53,769 nt of DNA from Promethearchaeota archaeon (GCA_029838195.1 JALGVJ010000025.1:1-53769); one strand, 5' to 3'; counted from the first letter of the stretch, positions 34,412-44,146 are shown. Notes: generated from the letters alone by a model not told the origin. Numbers and translations: made by a program.

Positions 34412-35785
34412 TTATCCCGACCCGATGATGTTAACATCTTCAATTTTAACGTAAGGCGCTCGATAAGGCCCATAAATCTCTATTTCTTTTGATACCATCG
34501 AAATCTTTTTAAATAAATCTAAAAGATTAATACCAATCATTGTTTCATTTAAAGGCGTTTTAATTTCACCGTCAAGGATCAAATTTCCCATTAAGATTAA
34601 CCCTGAAAAATCTCCCGTGGCAATGTTGGGAGAATCACCCGTATATTCAAACCAGATCCCTCTTTTAATACTTGTAAGCAATTCTTCTTTGGAGGCTGTT
34701 CCCGGTTCTAATATAAAATTAGTAATTCCAATAGAAGGAAATCTCGCATAAGAATTTCTGCTCGCATTTCCCGTGCTTTCAATGCCTTCTTTTCCAGCCG
34801 TATAACTATTATGGAGCAGTCCTTCTTTAAGAAAAGTCCCCTTTTCTAGGATTACTTTATTTTGACAAGGAACGCCTTCTCCATCAAATTTAGAAGAGCC
34901 GGTAGCTCCTGGAATTAATCCCTCATCCTTTATCGTGAGCAAATTACTTCCTATTTTTTCACCTCGTTTTCCCACGAGAAAACTTCTCTTATATTGAAAA
35001 GTCTCTCCATTTACGGCAGATGATAACGGATTTAAAATCAGATTGATCACGCCTTTTGGTGTCAATATCACGGGGGCTTTCATGCTTTTTATTTTCTTTC
35101 TATTCAAATTTCTTTTAGCATTACTAAGAGCTTTTTCTGCTGTTTCTTGGATTCGGAGATCTTTTAACTTTCTTACTGATTGCCATTCAAATCCAGAAGA
35201 ACTATCTTTCGTAGTCTTGTCTTTCACCACGATTTCCGATGAAACTGAAACTAATGTTTTTTTTCCTTCTATTTCTAAACCATTAGAATTAAGGATAATT
35301 AGGTCCTTGGAATTGGTAGAAAGCTCTCCTGATTGAGAAATTGCTTGCTCATCTTCCTCACAAACAGTTATCATGCTTTTTATTTTTCCCATGGCATCTT
35401 CTAGTGTCAAATGTTCTATTTGTTTATCAAAAAGATCTTTCACATTTGGATAGTTCTTGTATGATGAGGGTAAACATTTATAATCAAGATCCCCGGTACC
35501 CAGATGCATCAACTTGAGAGCATCGTTTATAATTTTGATAAAAATTTTTTTATTTAATCTATTCGTGTATGCAAATCCCATTGAGCCATTTTTATTTATG
35601 ACCCGAATGCTTATGCCCTCGTCTATTCCCATTTGAGAATGCTTGATGGAATTTTCTTCAATTTCAATTGTCAAATATCGTGACTTGCTATAAAAAATCT
35701 CCACGCTGTCCAAGTTAGAACCTACCCGCTCCGTATGTTCTAATCCAAACCGAGCAAGTGCATGGATATCTACTTCCCCTGCCAT
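34412..35785 (-). CDS. tldE: TldE/PmbA, partner subunit of the TldD/E protease
   Basis: A 457-residue member of the TldD/PmbA family. In bacteria TldD and TldE form a heterodimer that proteolyses unfolded peptides and matures modified peptides; TldE lacks the metal-binding motif and supports the active TldD subunit. Here the N-terminal pattern (LTIEIEENSIKHSQMGIDEG), the central NLILNPLSSAVNGE and C-terminal TGDFSGLILMGNLILDGEI fit PmbA. No HExxxH is present. Its ATG follows the tldD stop codon immediately, so the pair is translationally coupled. Confidence 0.93.
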   Translation of the reverse strand: MAGEVDIHALARFGLEHTERVGSNLDSVEIFYSKSRYLTIEIEENSIKHSQMGIDEGISIRVINKNGSMGFAYTNRLNKKIFIKIINDALKLMHLGTGDLDYKCLPSSYKNYPNVKDLFDKQIEHLTLEDAMGKIKSMITVCEEDEQAISQSGELSTNSKDLIILNSNGLEIEGKKTLVSVSSEIVVKDKTTKDSSSGFEWQSVRKLKDLRIQETAEKALSNAKRNLNRKKIKSMKAPVILTPKGVINLILNPLSSAVNGETFQYKRSFLVGKRGEKIGSNLLTIKDEGLIPGATGSSKFDGEGVPCQNKVILEKGTFLKEGLLHNSYTAGKEGIESTGNASRNSYARFPSIGITNFILEPGTASKEELLTSIKRGIWFEYTGDSPNIATGDFSGLILMGNLILDGEIKTPLNETMIGINLLDLFKKISMVSKEIEIYGPYRAPYVKIEDVNIIGSG

Positions 35786-37243
35786 TCAATTTAAACCTCC
35801 TACGGTAACATTTCGAATTAAAACGGGTGGACCTCCATCACATACTCTAACGCCTTGTCCTTGTTTTCCACAAACTCCATCAGAAAATCCCATTTCTTCC
35901 TTAGAGCCTATTCCTCCGATTTTATTTAGAATTTCTAAAATCATACCGGATAAGGATACATCTCTCATGAGTTCTCTTGTTTCACCATTCTTTATGGCAT
36001 GGGATAATTTACACTTGAACTGGAAATTTCCTGTTATGGGGTCTGTATATCCATATTGAAAATCCTTGCAAAATAATCCTTCCTTTACATCTTCGATCAT
36101 TTCTTCTAACGTCCAATCTTGAGGTTCTAATAACGTGATGCCCATTCTAACAAGGGGTCTATCTGAGGTAGAAGCAGCCCTTCCATGCCCGTTGGGAGGT
36201 AGATTCATCCTGGAAGCAGTTTCAATGTCATGTAGGTAATTTACTAAAATTCCATTCTTGATCAAATACGTTTTTTGAGCAAGAATACCCTCTTCATCGA
36301 CGAAATAACTGCCAAATAATTCATGAGGAATATGAAATAATTTTCCCTTTCCCATGGTAGGATCATCAATGATATTAACGGAATCATCGGCTACTTTCTT
36401 GCCTAAACAGCCTTTTAGCAAGCTTTGATCGTTCAATATAGCATCTGCTTCACAAGCGTGTCCAAATGCCTCGTGGATCATGACTCCCGCTAATTTTGGG
36501 TCCATGATGATGTCAAACGTGCCGCCAGGAGGGGATTTCGCATCGAGTAAATCCAAAGCTTCCCTTGCTGTCTTTGAACTTAATTTTTGAGCTTGGTCGG
36601 TACTAAATATTTCAAACCCTCCTAACCCTCCCACAGAATTCGTTGCTTTTTGAATAATTCCATTTTTTTGTGCATGTACGATATTAAATAATCGCAACAA
36701 GCTCACGTATTGCTTGATATCACTTCCATTGGAATCTTGAAAAAGAGTAAATTCCTCCCGATCCATGTAATATGTTCTCGTGTTTTTCACGAGGGGAGAA
36801 TAGCCTGAAGATGTGGCTTCATGGACCTTGACTAGTTCAATCTTATCTTCGATATCTACATCTTTTAAAGGTTTTCGTGCCCGGAGCTCGAATTCTTTTA
36901 TCAAGGGATCTCGTTTTATGAGGCTAAATTTATTTGGGGTCAATCGCTCCGATAGCTGAGCCATTTTAATCGTTTTTTCAAAAGCATTAATTAGACTTTC
37001 TTTAGAGAGGTCTTTTATCACAGTGAATCCCCACCCTCCCCTCACGAATGCTCTAATACCGCATTCTAAAATCTCCAAGGAAGAGATCTCCTTGCTTTTT
37101 TGATTAGTAAAATCTAATATTGTTCCTCTATTCAATTCACAGCGAAGATCCCAATATTCAATATTATTTTTAGCAAGTGCATGAAATTTTTCCCGTAATC
37201 CATCATTAAAAACCTTAAACTCATCAATATTTTCCAAATTCAT
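35786..37243 (-). CDS. tldD: TldD metalloprotease
   Basis: Catalytic subunit of the TldD/TldE protease. The 485-residue protein carries the zinc site MIHEAFGHACEADAI (HExxxH) and the C-terminal GVCGKQGQGVRV that supplies a further metal ligand region. The start is put at the ATG at 37243; a TTG three codons upstream also reads through but has no ribosome-binding motif. The pair is common in archaea. No peptide substrate or RiPP precursor is visible next to it. Confidence 0.94.
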   Translation of the reverse strand: MNLENIDEFKVFNDGLREKFHALAKNNIEYWDLRCELNRGTILDFTNQKSKEISSLEILECGIRAFVRGGWGFTVIKDLSKESLINAFEKTIKMAQLSERLTPNKFSLIKRDPLIKEFELRARKPLKDVDIEDKIELVKVHEATSSGYSPLVKNTRTYYMDREEFTLFQDSNGSDIKQYVSLLRLFNIVHAQKNGIIQKATNSVGGLGGFEIFSTDQAQKLSSKTAREALDLLDAKSPPGGTFDIIMDPKLAGVMIHEAFGHACEADAILNDQSLLKGCLGKKVADDSVNIIDDPTMGKGKLFHIPHELFGSYFVDEEGILAQKTYLIKNGILVNYLHDIETASRMNLPPNGHGRAASTSDRPLVRMGITLLEPQDWTLEEMIEDVKEGLFCKDFQYGYTDPITGNFQFKCKLSHAIKNGETRELMRDVSLSGMILEILNKIGGIGSKEEMGFSDGVCGKQGQGVRVCDGGPPVLIRNVTVGGLN

Positions 37244-37379
37244 CTCTCCCAATCAAATTTTCGAAGCATAATAATGCAAATTTCCATTTTTCTTTATAAA
37301 GAAAAAATCGAGTACTTGCTTTTTGTATTTTATAAAAAAATTTGAAGCTTGTTTTAAAAAGTTTCGTATTTTCAATTAT

Positions 37380-37628
37380 TTAAGAAAGGAAACGACGCGG
37401 GACTTTCATGGTTTGGAATTTTAACACCATGTTTTCAAGTTTTCCTTCTTTTAACTTTTTCATAATAGCAATCGCTTGATGGGGAGAACACTTCTTAGAA
37501 AACTTGGTGGCGGAATTGAATTGAAAGGTCTTATTACACGACAGGCATTTTTTTTTCTTTATCTTCTGAGCAGAATAATGCCAATATCCACAATGATAAC
37601 AGCGATAAAAATAATACAAATTATTCAT
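37380..37628 (-). CDS. small zinc-ribbon protein, DUF1922-like
   Basis: An 82-residue protein with C-x2-C pairs (CYHCGYWHYSA and CLSCNKTFQF) followed by a helical tail, SPHQAIAIMKKLKEGKLENM. Layout (aromatic start, zinc ribbon, then the xxxAxxIxxxLK helix) matches small archaeal proteins of the DUF1922/MTH1184 type. Function of that family is not known. It stands alone between tldD and the purine cluster. Confidence 0.7.
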   Translation of the reverse strand: MNNLYYFYRCYHCGYWHYSAQKIKKKKCLSCNKTFQFNSATKFSKKCSPHQAIAIMKKLKEGKLENMVLKFQTMKVPRRFLS

Positions 37629-37925
37629 GGATAAATCCTTAAATTTAATTAATGGGGTTAAATTTTTAAATAACGATTTTTATTTTATTCTACGAGTGCA
37701 ATTCTTAACTATTCATTCTTCATTGAAGATTACCTGTCGTGTGAGGTAAAGCTCTATCGTGATAAAAAATTTTTAGATTTTAAACACCCAGAGAGATAAG
37801 GATTTCTAATTTCTTTTCAAACCTCTTTAACTATTAACTCGTGAAGTTAATAAGGCGCAAATAAAAAAGATAATAATATATTTCATCTTATTTTCAACTA
37901 AAGAATTGTTTTATCAGTTAATGGT

Positions 37926-39284
37926 ATGTCGCACGAATTTATTCATCCTATAGAAACAAGATATAGAACGGAAATCGCTCGATATTTTACGGAAGAGAAC
38001 AAGCTGGAAAAATGGCTTCAAGTAGAAGCTGCCTTAGCGATTGCCCATGCAAAAGTGGGGACAATACCCCTTCAAGCGGCAGAAGAAATCAAGAAAAAGG
38101 CGAATTTACAACACGTCAAATTAGAACGGGTAAAAGAAATAGATAAAGAAATCCATCATGATCTCATGGCGATGGTAAAAGCATTAGCTGAACAATGCGA
38201 AGGTGATGCTGAAAAATACGTGCATTTGGGAGCCACTAGTTATGACATCGAAGACACGGCTCTTGCCCTTATCTTGCGGGATGCGTTGCTCCATGTTAAA
38301 TCAAGAATTATTGAATTGATAAAGATCTTTATCAATTTAATGAAAAAAACCATCAATCTCGTATGCATAGGAAGAACTCACGGTCAGCATGCCATCCCCA
38401 CAACCTACGGAATGCGATTTGGTGTATGGGCATATGAACTTCATGGTCACGTGGAAAGGATAGATGAAGCACTCCCACGGATTTCTCACGGAAAAATGTC
38501 GGGAGCCGTGGGTACCATGGCAAGTTTTGGAGATGTAGGAGAAAAAATTCAAGAAATTGTCATGAAAGAATTAAATCTTAAACCTGTATTAATTGCTAAT
38601 CAAATCATTCAAAGAGATCGTCATGCAGAGGTTCTATTTTTAACTACTTTAATAGGTCAAACTTTAGCAAAAATCGCACGACAAAACCGGATCTTACAAA
38701 GAAATGAGATCGCTGAAATGTTTGAACCCTTTAAGAGAAAGCAAGTCGGAAGTTCTACCATGCCCCATAAGCGAAATCCGCACAAGTCCGAAAGAATCTG
38801 CAGCTTAGCTAGAATCTTAAAATCGAACATGATTGTCGCATTAGATAACATGATTTTGGAAGACGAAAGAGATTTGACCAACTCTGCCTCGGAAAGAGTA
38901 ATTTTTGCTGAAAATTTTGTTTTCTTGGATTTTATGCTTGAAGAATTGAGTAAAAACATGAAAAATATTGAATTAAATCAAAAAAATATCAAGAAAAACC
39001 TAAATTTAACGAAAGGAGCTTGCATGGCAGAACGGCTCATGATGGAATTAGTTAAAAGAGGAATCGGTCGGCAAAAAGGACATGAACTTCTCAGAAAAGC
39101 GGCCATTCAAGCCAGGCAAGAAGGCAAGCACATGAAAGAAATCCTCCATGAAAACGAAGAAATCAAAAAGAGATTTACAATAGAAGAATTGGATGAATTA
39201 TTCGATCCGCATCAATATATCGGTACGGCAGTTTCGCAAGTAGAAAATTTAATCTCGTTTCTTAGCCAAAAATACATCATGTAA
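37926..39284 (+). CDS. purB: adenylosuccinate lyase
   Basis: Catalyses two fumarate-releasing steps of purine synthesis (SAICAR to AICAR and adenylosuccinate to AMP). The 452-residue protein has the fumarase-superfamily signature GSSTMPHKRNPHKSE, the TSYDIEDTALAL and GRTHGQHAIPTTYG segments with the catalytic residues, and the typical C-terminal helices. It is the first gene of a run with purM and a PfkB kinase, 14 bases before purM. Confidence 0.96.
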   Translation: MSHEFIHPIETRYRTEIARYFTEENKLEKWLQVEAALAIAHAKVGTIPLQAAEEIKKKANLQHVKLERVKEIDKEIHHDLMAMVKALAEQCEGDAEKYVHLGATSYDIEDTALALILRDALLHVKSRIIELIKIFINLMKKTINLVCIGRTHGQHAIPTTYGMRFGVWAYELHGHVERIDEALPRISHGKMSGAVGTMASFGDVGEKIQEIVMKELNLKPVLIANQIIQRDRHAEVLFLTTLIGQTLAKIARQNRILQRNEIAEMFEPFKRKQVGSSTMPHKRNPHKSERICSLARILKSNMIVALDNMILEDERDLTNSASERVIFAENFVFLDFMLEELSKNMKNIELNQKNIKKNLNLTKGACMAERLMMELVKRGIGRQKGHELLRKAAIQARQEGKHMKEILHENEEIKKRFTIEELDELFDPHQYIGTAVSQVENLISFLSQKYIM

Positions 39285-39298
39285 TTAATACCATTATC

Positions 39299-40489
39299 AT
39301 GAAAGAAAAAGAAAAAGACCTTTATGCCAAGTTAGGAGTATCCTCTCAAAAAAAAGAGGTCCATGAAGCAATTAAGGATATCGATAAAGGTCTTTTTCCG
39401 GGAGCTTTTTGTAAGATTGTTGATGATATTGCCGGGAGAAAAGACTATTGTTCTATCATTCATTCGGATGGCGCCGGAACTAAATCATGCTTGGCTTACA
39501 TGTTTTTCAAGGAAACAGGAAACCTCTCAGTATTTAAAGGATTAGCGCAAGATGCGACCGTGATGAACGTGGATGATCTCTTAGCTGTGGGCGCTAAAGA
39601 AGGCATGATTTTATCTAATATTATTGGTAGAAATAGTAGATTAATCTCTGGCGAAATGATCGCTCAAATCATTAATGGATATGCTGAATTCTGTGAAAAA
39701 TTAACTTCAATTGGATTAAATATTACCTTCTGCGGAGGTGAAACCGCAGATATTCCTGATTTAGTAAGAACTTTAGTGGTCGATGCCACTGTTTTTACAA
39801 CCGTGAAAAAAGAGGATGTAATTGATGCGTCTCGAATTCAACCGTCGGATGTCATAGTAGGATTAGCGAGTGATGGAAAGGCAGTATATGAAACAGAAAT
39901 AAATAGTGGTATTGGAAGTAATGGACTTACTCTAGCCCGACATGGAACATTATCCCATCATTATTATAACGCATATCCCGAATGTCATGCCGAAGAAGGA
40001 GATGAAAAATTATATTATTTTGGCAAATGGAACTTAACAGATGAAGTAAAAGAACTGAACATGACTATTGGCGAAGCTTTATTATCACCTACACGCACGT
40101 ACGCTCCCGTATTAATTGAAATTTTAAATAAATTTAAAGATCAAATTCACGGCATCATCCATGCCACGGGCGGGGGTCAAACCAAAATCTTAAATTTTGG
40201 AAACGGGATTCATTATGTTAAAAATGATTTGTTTGAAATACCCCTCATTTTTAAAATAATTCAAGAATCTTCTAATACCCCTTGGAAAGAAATGTATCAG
40301 GTATTTAATATGGGGCATCGCATGGAAATCGTGTGTAATGAAGCGGTGGCTCCCGATATCATTACAATTGCCAAAAAACATGAAATAAATTCAAAAATCA
40401 TCGGATTCTGCGAGAAAGCAGAACAAAAAAATCGAAATTCTCTTGAAATCTCCACGGAAATAGGTACCTTTAAATTTAATAAACATTAA
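39299..40489 (+). CDS. purM: phosphoribosylformylglycinamidine cyclo-ligase (AIR synthetase), divergent type
   Basis: ATP-dependent closure of FGAM to aminoimidazole ribonucleotide. The 396-residue protein is longer than the roughly 345-residue classical PurM and belongs to the divergent type. Family marks are HSDGAGTKSCLAY, VMNVDDLLAVGAKEG, FCGGETADIPDLV and IHATGGGQTKIL. An insert around residues 200-245 accounts for much of the extra length. It lies 14 bases after purB and 13 before the kinase, so a joint mRNA is likely. Confidence 0.9.
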   Translation: MKEKEKDLYAKLGVSSQKKEVHEAIKDIDKGLFPGAFCKIVDDIAGRKDYCSIIHSDGAGTKSCLAYMFFKETGNLSVFKGLAQDATVMNVDDLLAVGAKEGMILSNIIGRNSRLISGEMIAQIINGYAEFCEKLTSIGLNITFCGGETADIPDLVRTLVVDATVFTTVKKEDVIDASRIQPSDVIVGLASDGKAVYETEINSGIGSNGLTLARHGTLSHHYYNAYPECHAEEGDEKLYYFGKWNLTDEVKELNMTIGEALLSPTRTYAPVLIEILNKFKDQIHGIIHATGGGQTKILNFGNGIHYVKNDLFEIPLIFKIIQESSNTPWKEMYQVFNMGHRMEIVCNEAVAPDIITIAKKHEINSKIIGFCEKAEQKNRNSLEISTEIGTFKFNKH

Positions 40490-40502
40490 AGGAAGAATTA
40501 AC

Positions 40503-41447
40503 ATGAATTATGATGTAATCTGTATTGGTGCCGCTCTAATTGACATGGTAGCTAGAGTAGAGCGGCATCCTTTAGAGGATGATGAAGTTTTTGTTTCAGA
40601 TTTAAGTCTTTTATCGGGTGGCGCTGCTGCTAATACAGCAGTAGCGTGTGCGAAGTTGGGATTAAAAACCGCATTTATAGGAAAATTGGGGTTAAATGAT
40701 ACCTTTGGAAACAAGATTCTTGAAGATTTTAAGAAAGAAAATGTAAGTCTTGATTTTATTAAATATAGCACGGAATATGGAACGGGTTCAGCTTATGTTG
40801 CTCTCGATAAAAAAGGAGATCGTAGGATATATGCTTATAGTGGAGCTGCCAATTATTTATCTGTAGAAGATATCGCAGAACAAGAAATATTAACATCTAA
40901 AATCATTTATCTGAGTAGTTTAAAAAATTTAGCACCCTTTATCGCCGCTGCGAGAATTGGACAGAGTCATGACTTACCTGTTATTTTGAATCCAGGAATG
41001 CTAATCATTGAACAAGGATTTGATGCAATTCGAGAATTATTAGAAAAAATCGATATACTCATCCTTTCATTAAGAGAATTCTGTACCCTGATGAAATTAG
41101 AGCATGAAGAATTAAAAGATTCAGAAATAAAGAAAACAGCTATCTCCTCCTTGCTCTCGTCAAGCATGCGGTATGTCATTATTACCATGGGAGATAAAGG
41201 TGCGAACGTGATTAATGATGCAAATAATGAGCGGGTACCTGCAGCAAAAGTACCTAAAGTCGTGGATACGACTGGAGCCGGTGACTCTTTTTCAGCCGGG
41301 TTCATTTACCGGTTCAGTAAAGACATGAGCTATGAGTTTGAGAAAATTAAAAAGTGCGTTGAAGCGGGAAATTTTGTAGCAGGTAAATGCATCCAAGAAG
41401 TGGGAGCAAGAAATGGGCTTCCCTCCAAGAAAGAGGTGCCTTTTTAA
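40503..41447 (+). CDS. PfkB-family sugar or nucleoside kinase
   Basis: A 314-residue ribokinase-fold enzyme transferring phosphate from ATP to a sugar or nucleoside. The N-terminal GAALIDMVARVERHPLEDDE and LSGGAAANTAVACAKLG and the C-terminal DTTGAGDSFSAGF anion-hole/catalytic base motif are present. AAGGAAG precedes the ATG. Position behind purB and purM suggests a nucleoside (adenosine, inosine or guanosine) kinase for purine salvage, but ribokinase or ADP-dependent variants cannot be excluded. Confidence 0.88.
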   Translation: MNYDVICIGAALIDMVARVERHPLEDDEVFVSDLSLLSGGAAANTAVACAKLGLKTAFIGKLGLNDTFGNKILEDFKKENVSLDFIKYSTEYGTGSAYVALDKKGDRRIYAYSGAANYLSVEDIAEQEILTSKIIYLSSLKNLAPFIAAARIGQSHDLPVILNPGMLIIEQGFDAIRELLEKIDILILSLREFCTLMKLEHEELKDSEIKKTAISSLLSSSMRYVIITMGDKGANVINDANNERVPAAKVPKVVDTTGAGDSFSAGFIYRFSKDMSYEFEKIKKCVEAGNFVAGKCIQEVGARNGLPSKKEVPF

Positions 41448-41532
41448 CGATTTAATTTAAATTGTCATGGAAACCGTTTCTTTTTAAATTATGTAATTTT
41501 TATACTCATTATAAAAATCATGGAGTTCTCAA

Positions 41533-42567
41533 GTGAACACGATAAACGAAATTTTTTCAAAACGGATGGTTTTATTCGTAGAAATATTCCTCCTATTACT
41601 TGTGAATTTTTTCTTATCGTTAATTCCTTTTCTCTTTCTTCCCTCCTTATTACCTAGCGATTCTGTTTTTTACGGAATTTTTTTTTATTTAACACGACTC
41701 GTGCTTTTTCTAATTGCCATTCCCCTCTCCTTGTATATCTCTAAATTATTAATAAAACCAATAGAAAACGAAAAATTGTCTCCTCCACCTCATTTAAAAG
41801 AATTATTTACCTTTTCAAGATCGAATTTTACTACTCAAGTATATCATGGAATTCTCTTGCTTTTTTTAATCTTTATTCCTCTTGATTTTTTAACCTATTT
41901 ATTCCTTCCCAACATGATTGAATATATTGGACGTGTTTTAATTGCTAATCAAACTAACCGTTATATCATGTTCGATGATTATTTCCTATTTCTTTTTGCC
42001 GTCGTGATAATTCAGTTATCCTTAGCCCTACAAGAAGAAACATTTGCAAGGGGTTTTATAACCATTCGAGGGGCCCATCACGTGAAAAAAATGTCCGCCC
42101 TCATGATCTCAGCTTGGTACTTCGGATTCGGCCATTTTGCCTATTTTTTTAGCCCCATTAGCCGGGAATATCCCACATGGTATCCTTTCTTGTGGTTCGC
42201 TCAAGCATTTTTCATAGCTATAATTCTCTCCTCCTATATTCTTAAAAAAAAGTGGATTTTTCCCCTTATATTTGCTCATGGTTGTAATAATATAATTTCC
42301 GCTCACGTCTTATGGAATTATTTCAATGGATATCCCTTCGAAAGAATGGTTCTATTTCTATACATTCCCCTATTATGTGTTAGTGGGATTCTTTATGTGG
42401 CACGATACACTGCTATCAAAAAGGGCATCGAGCTTGTTTGGTATAATTTTAAAGCCTATATTAAAGAGGAAAAGCAACTTGAAAAGTCGAAATCTTATTT
42501 AATCTTGACAATCCTCCTCGATCTCTTATTTGCGCTAGCAATTTTTGGCATTAATATAATATTATAA
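41533..42567 (+). CDS. CPBP-family intramembrane protease (CaaX protease/Rce1-like)
   Basis: A 344-residue protein with about eight membrane helices. Motif 1 is LALQEETFARGF (EExxxR), motif 2 is FGFGHFAYFF, and motif 3 is IFAHGCNNII (HxxxN), which together form the glutamate/histidine site of this metal-independent family. Members process prenylated or signal-type peptides or confer bacteriocin immunity. The start is uncertain: GTG at 41533, or the ATG at 41566; a TATA-like CATTATAAAA near 41507 would make a near-leaderless mRNA. No prenylated substrate is evident nearby. Confidence 0.85.
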   Translation: MNTINEIFSKRMVLFVEIFLLLLVNFFLSLIPFLFLPSLLPSDSVFYGIFFYLTRLVLFLIAIPLSLYISKLLIKPIENEKLSPPPHLKELFTFSRSNFTTQVYHGILLLFLIFIPLDFLTYLFLPNMIEYIGRVLIANQTNRYIMFDDYFLFLFAVVIIQLSLALQEETFARGFITIRGAHHVKKMSALMISAWYFGFGHFAYFFSPISREYPTWYPFLWFAQAFFIAIILSSYILKKKWIFPLIFAHGCNNIISAHVLWNYFNGYPFERMVLFLYIPLLCVSGILYVARYTAIKKGIELVWYNFKAYIKEEKQLEKSKSYLILTILLDLLFALAIFGINIIL

Positions 42568-42581
42568 AGGTAATAAAAATC

Positions 42582-43106
42582 ATGGTAAAATTTGGTATAA
42601 TTGCGGATACTCATGTAAAAAAAGAAAAAAAAAAGGAAAAATATGAAAAAATCCTCAACCAATTAAAAATTATTTTTAAAGATGTGGATGTAATTATTCA
42701 TGGGGGGGATGTATGCGATGAATGGTTTATCAGCGAATTATCTACCATTGCACCTGTTAAATGCGTGAAAGGTCATGAAGATGATATAAAAAACATGAGT
42801 ACCTTTATAAAATTAAAAATAGGACCTTACAGGATTGGTGTCATTCACGAAATTCCCGCGGATGTAGAAAGATTTTGTAAAAAAGAGCAAATCAACATTT
42901 TAATTCACGGACATACCCATTATCCACTCATTAAATCTACTCCTTACAAGATCCTCTTATTAAATCCGGGAAGCCCCACTTGTCCTTCCGTACCCCCTCA
43001 AAAACAAGGATTCCAAAAGCCAGTAGCTCGTCCCACGGTTTTAACTTTAAAAATTGACGAAAATAACATGTTATCCACGTATATCATTACATTAAAAAAT
43101 GAGTAA
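42582..43106 (+). CDS. MJ0936/YfcE-type metallophosphoesterase
   Basis: A 174-residue phosphodiesterase with a two-metal site: IADTHVKK (DxH), IHGGDVCD (GD), VKGHEDD in place of the usual GNxD, HEIP and IHGHTHYPL (GHTH), ending LNPGSPTCPSVPPQ. The asparagine-to-histidine change in the GNxD motif could alter metal preference. AAAGGTAA lies just before the ATG and the gap to the preceding gene is 14 bases, so co-transcription with the CPBP gene is likely. Substrate is unknown. Confidence 0.88.
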   Translation: MVKFGIIADTHVKKEKKKEKYEKILNQLKIIFKDVDVIIHGGDVCDEWFISELSTIAPVKCVKGHEDDIKNMSTFIKLKIGPYRIGVIHEIPADVERFCKKEQINILIHGHTHYPLIKSTPYKILLLNPGSPTCPSVPPQKQGFQKPVARPTVLTLKIDENNMLSTYIITLKNE

Positions 43107-43177
43107 AAATTAAATAGTAATTAGGTTATCTCTTTTATATGATTATTCAATATAACGTACATGCAATTAGGTGAACA

Positions 43178-43579
43178 ATAACGGTCTCAAAATTAGAATT
43201 GGTGCTGAAAGAACTGAATGAAAATGGAAATTTCAAGGCTTCTTTATTCGCAACTTCTACAGGCTTAGTGCTTGCTTCGCAAAAAAGTCAAACCATCGAT
43301 GAAACTATCATAGCGGCTATGGCCTCGTTGCTAAGTGATGCAGCTTATCGGGTCGCAGACGAGATGCAATTGTCGAGGATGGAAATGCTGAAAATTCGGT
43401 ATCAGAAAGAGTACATCATGTGCCGTAATATCGTAGTCTCGCCTGATGGTACTCAATTTTTACTTGCGGTTTTTGGAACTCCGCCGGAATCGCAAGATAT
43501 TGAAAAATATTATGATCAACTGCTCGATTGGGCCGTAGAAAATTCCCTTCCTGATTTGAAAAAATTAACGAGCATTTAG
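43178..43579 (+). CDS. Roadblock/LC7-domain protein
   Basis: About 133 residues, a single Roadblock/LC7 domain: an N-terminal helix (KLELVLKELNENGNF), a strand with ATSTGLVLAS, the long central helix ETIIAAMASLLSDAAYRVAD and the strands FLLAVFGT. These dimerise and, in eukaryotes and bacteria (MglB), regulate small GTPases or dynein. No ATG, GTG or TTG lies at the expected start: the first helix begins before TTG at 43199. An ATA at 43178 is preceded by TTAGGTGA, a good ribosome-binding site, so I start there tentatively. Asgard genomes have many such proteins beside GTPases; here the GTPase is 11 kb away. Confidence 0.88.
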   Translation: MTVSKLELVLKELNENGNFKASLFATSTGLVLASQKSQTIDETIIAAMASLLSDAAYRVADEMQLSRMEMLKIRYQKEYIMCRNIVVSPDGTQFLLAVFGTPPESQDIEKYYDQLLDWAVENSLPDLKKLTSI

Positions 43580-43808
43580 AGCTTAAAAGAGAGTTGATTC
43601 AAGCATTAAGAATTTAAGCTGATTGTTTATATAATTTAAGATTTTTTAGCTCTGGATTTTAAAATAATTTCAAATTTAAATGCTCACAATTCCATTTCCC
43701 TGAATACGTGAAGTATTAAATTTTAATTTGAACATTTAAAAAATCTCCTTTTTTATAGTCATTCTCGAGAGGTTTAAAAATGTATTATTCAATGCATTAT
43801 TGTTCGAG

Positions 43809-44099
43809 ATGCGAATTAAAGATCCCTTGCTTGCACTTCTTTATCTACCTGGTATTGTATTTTATTTCATGAAAATCCCTAATGTAGCTTTAATCTTCTT
43901 CATTTTTTTACAACTCCACTTGATCTTTCTCATGGTTCATGGAAAAATAAAAACCATCATTGAAGAACAAGTTAACATGCAATTGGAAAAAGAGAAAAAC
44001 GATATATTAATTCAATCCAAAGTGTGGAAAGGAGAATTAAGGATATTTGAATCGAATCAAGGGCAGTTTCTTGTTTTCTTGGAGCACTTAATAGATTAA
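43809..44099 (+). CDS. small two-helix membrane protein (unknown)
   Basis: A 96-residue protein with two hydrophobic helices (LLALLYLPGIVFYFM and VALIFFIFLQLHLIFLMV) and a charged cytosolic tail. I do not recognise it. In another frame an ATG at 43780 gives MYYSMHYCSRCE before this segment; inserting one base would join it to the helices as a zinc-knuckle-plus-membrane protein. So the true N-terminus may be longer. A TTG nine bases upstream is another start. Confidence 0.5.
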   Translation: MRIKDPLLALLYLPGIVFYFMKIPNVALIFFIFLQLHLIFLMVHGKIKTIIEEQVNMQLEKEKNDILIQSKVWKGELRIFESNQGQFLVFLEHLID

Positions 44100-44146
44100 A
44101 AAGCGAATCAAGCTATTGTAGAGACCCGCTAATTTTCAAGATCATC

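Noticed and set aside
34412..37243. RiPP cluster around TldD/TldE
   Set aside because: No small precursor or modification enzyme is adjacent; the pair is a common housekeeping protease in archaea.
41533..42567. CPBP protease as a prenyl-tail processor for the small GTPase
   Set aside because: The GTPase ends in a zinc ribbon with no CaaX box and lies about 9 kb away; no link is visible.
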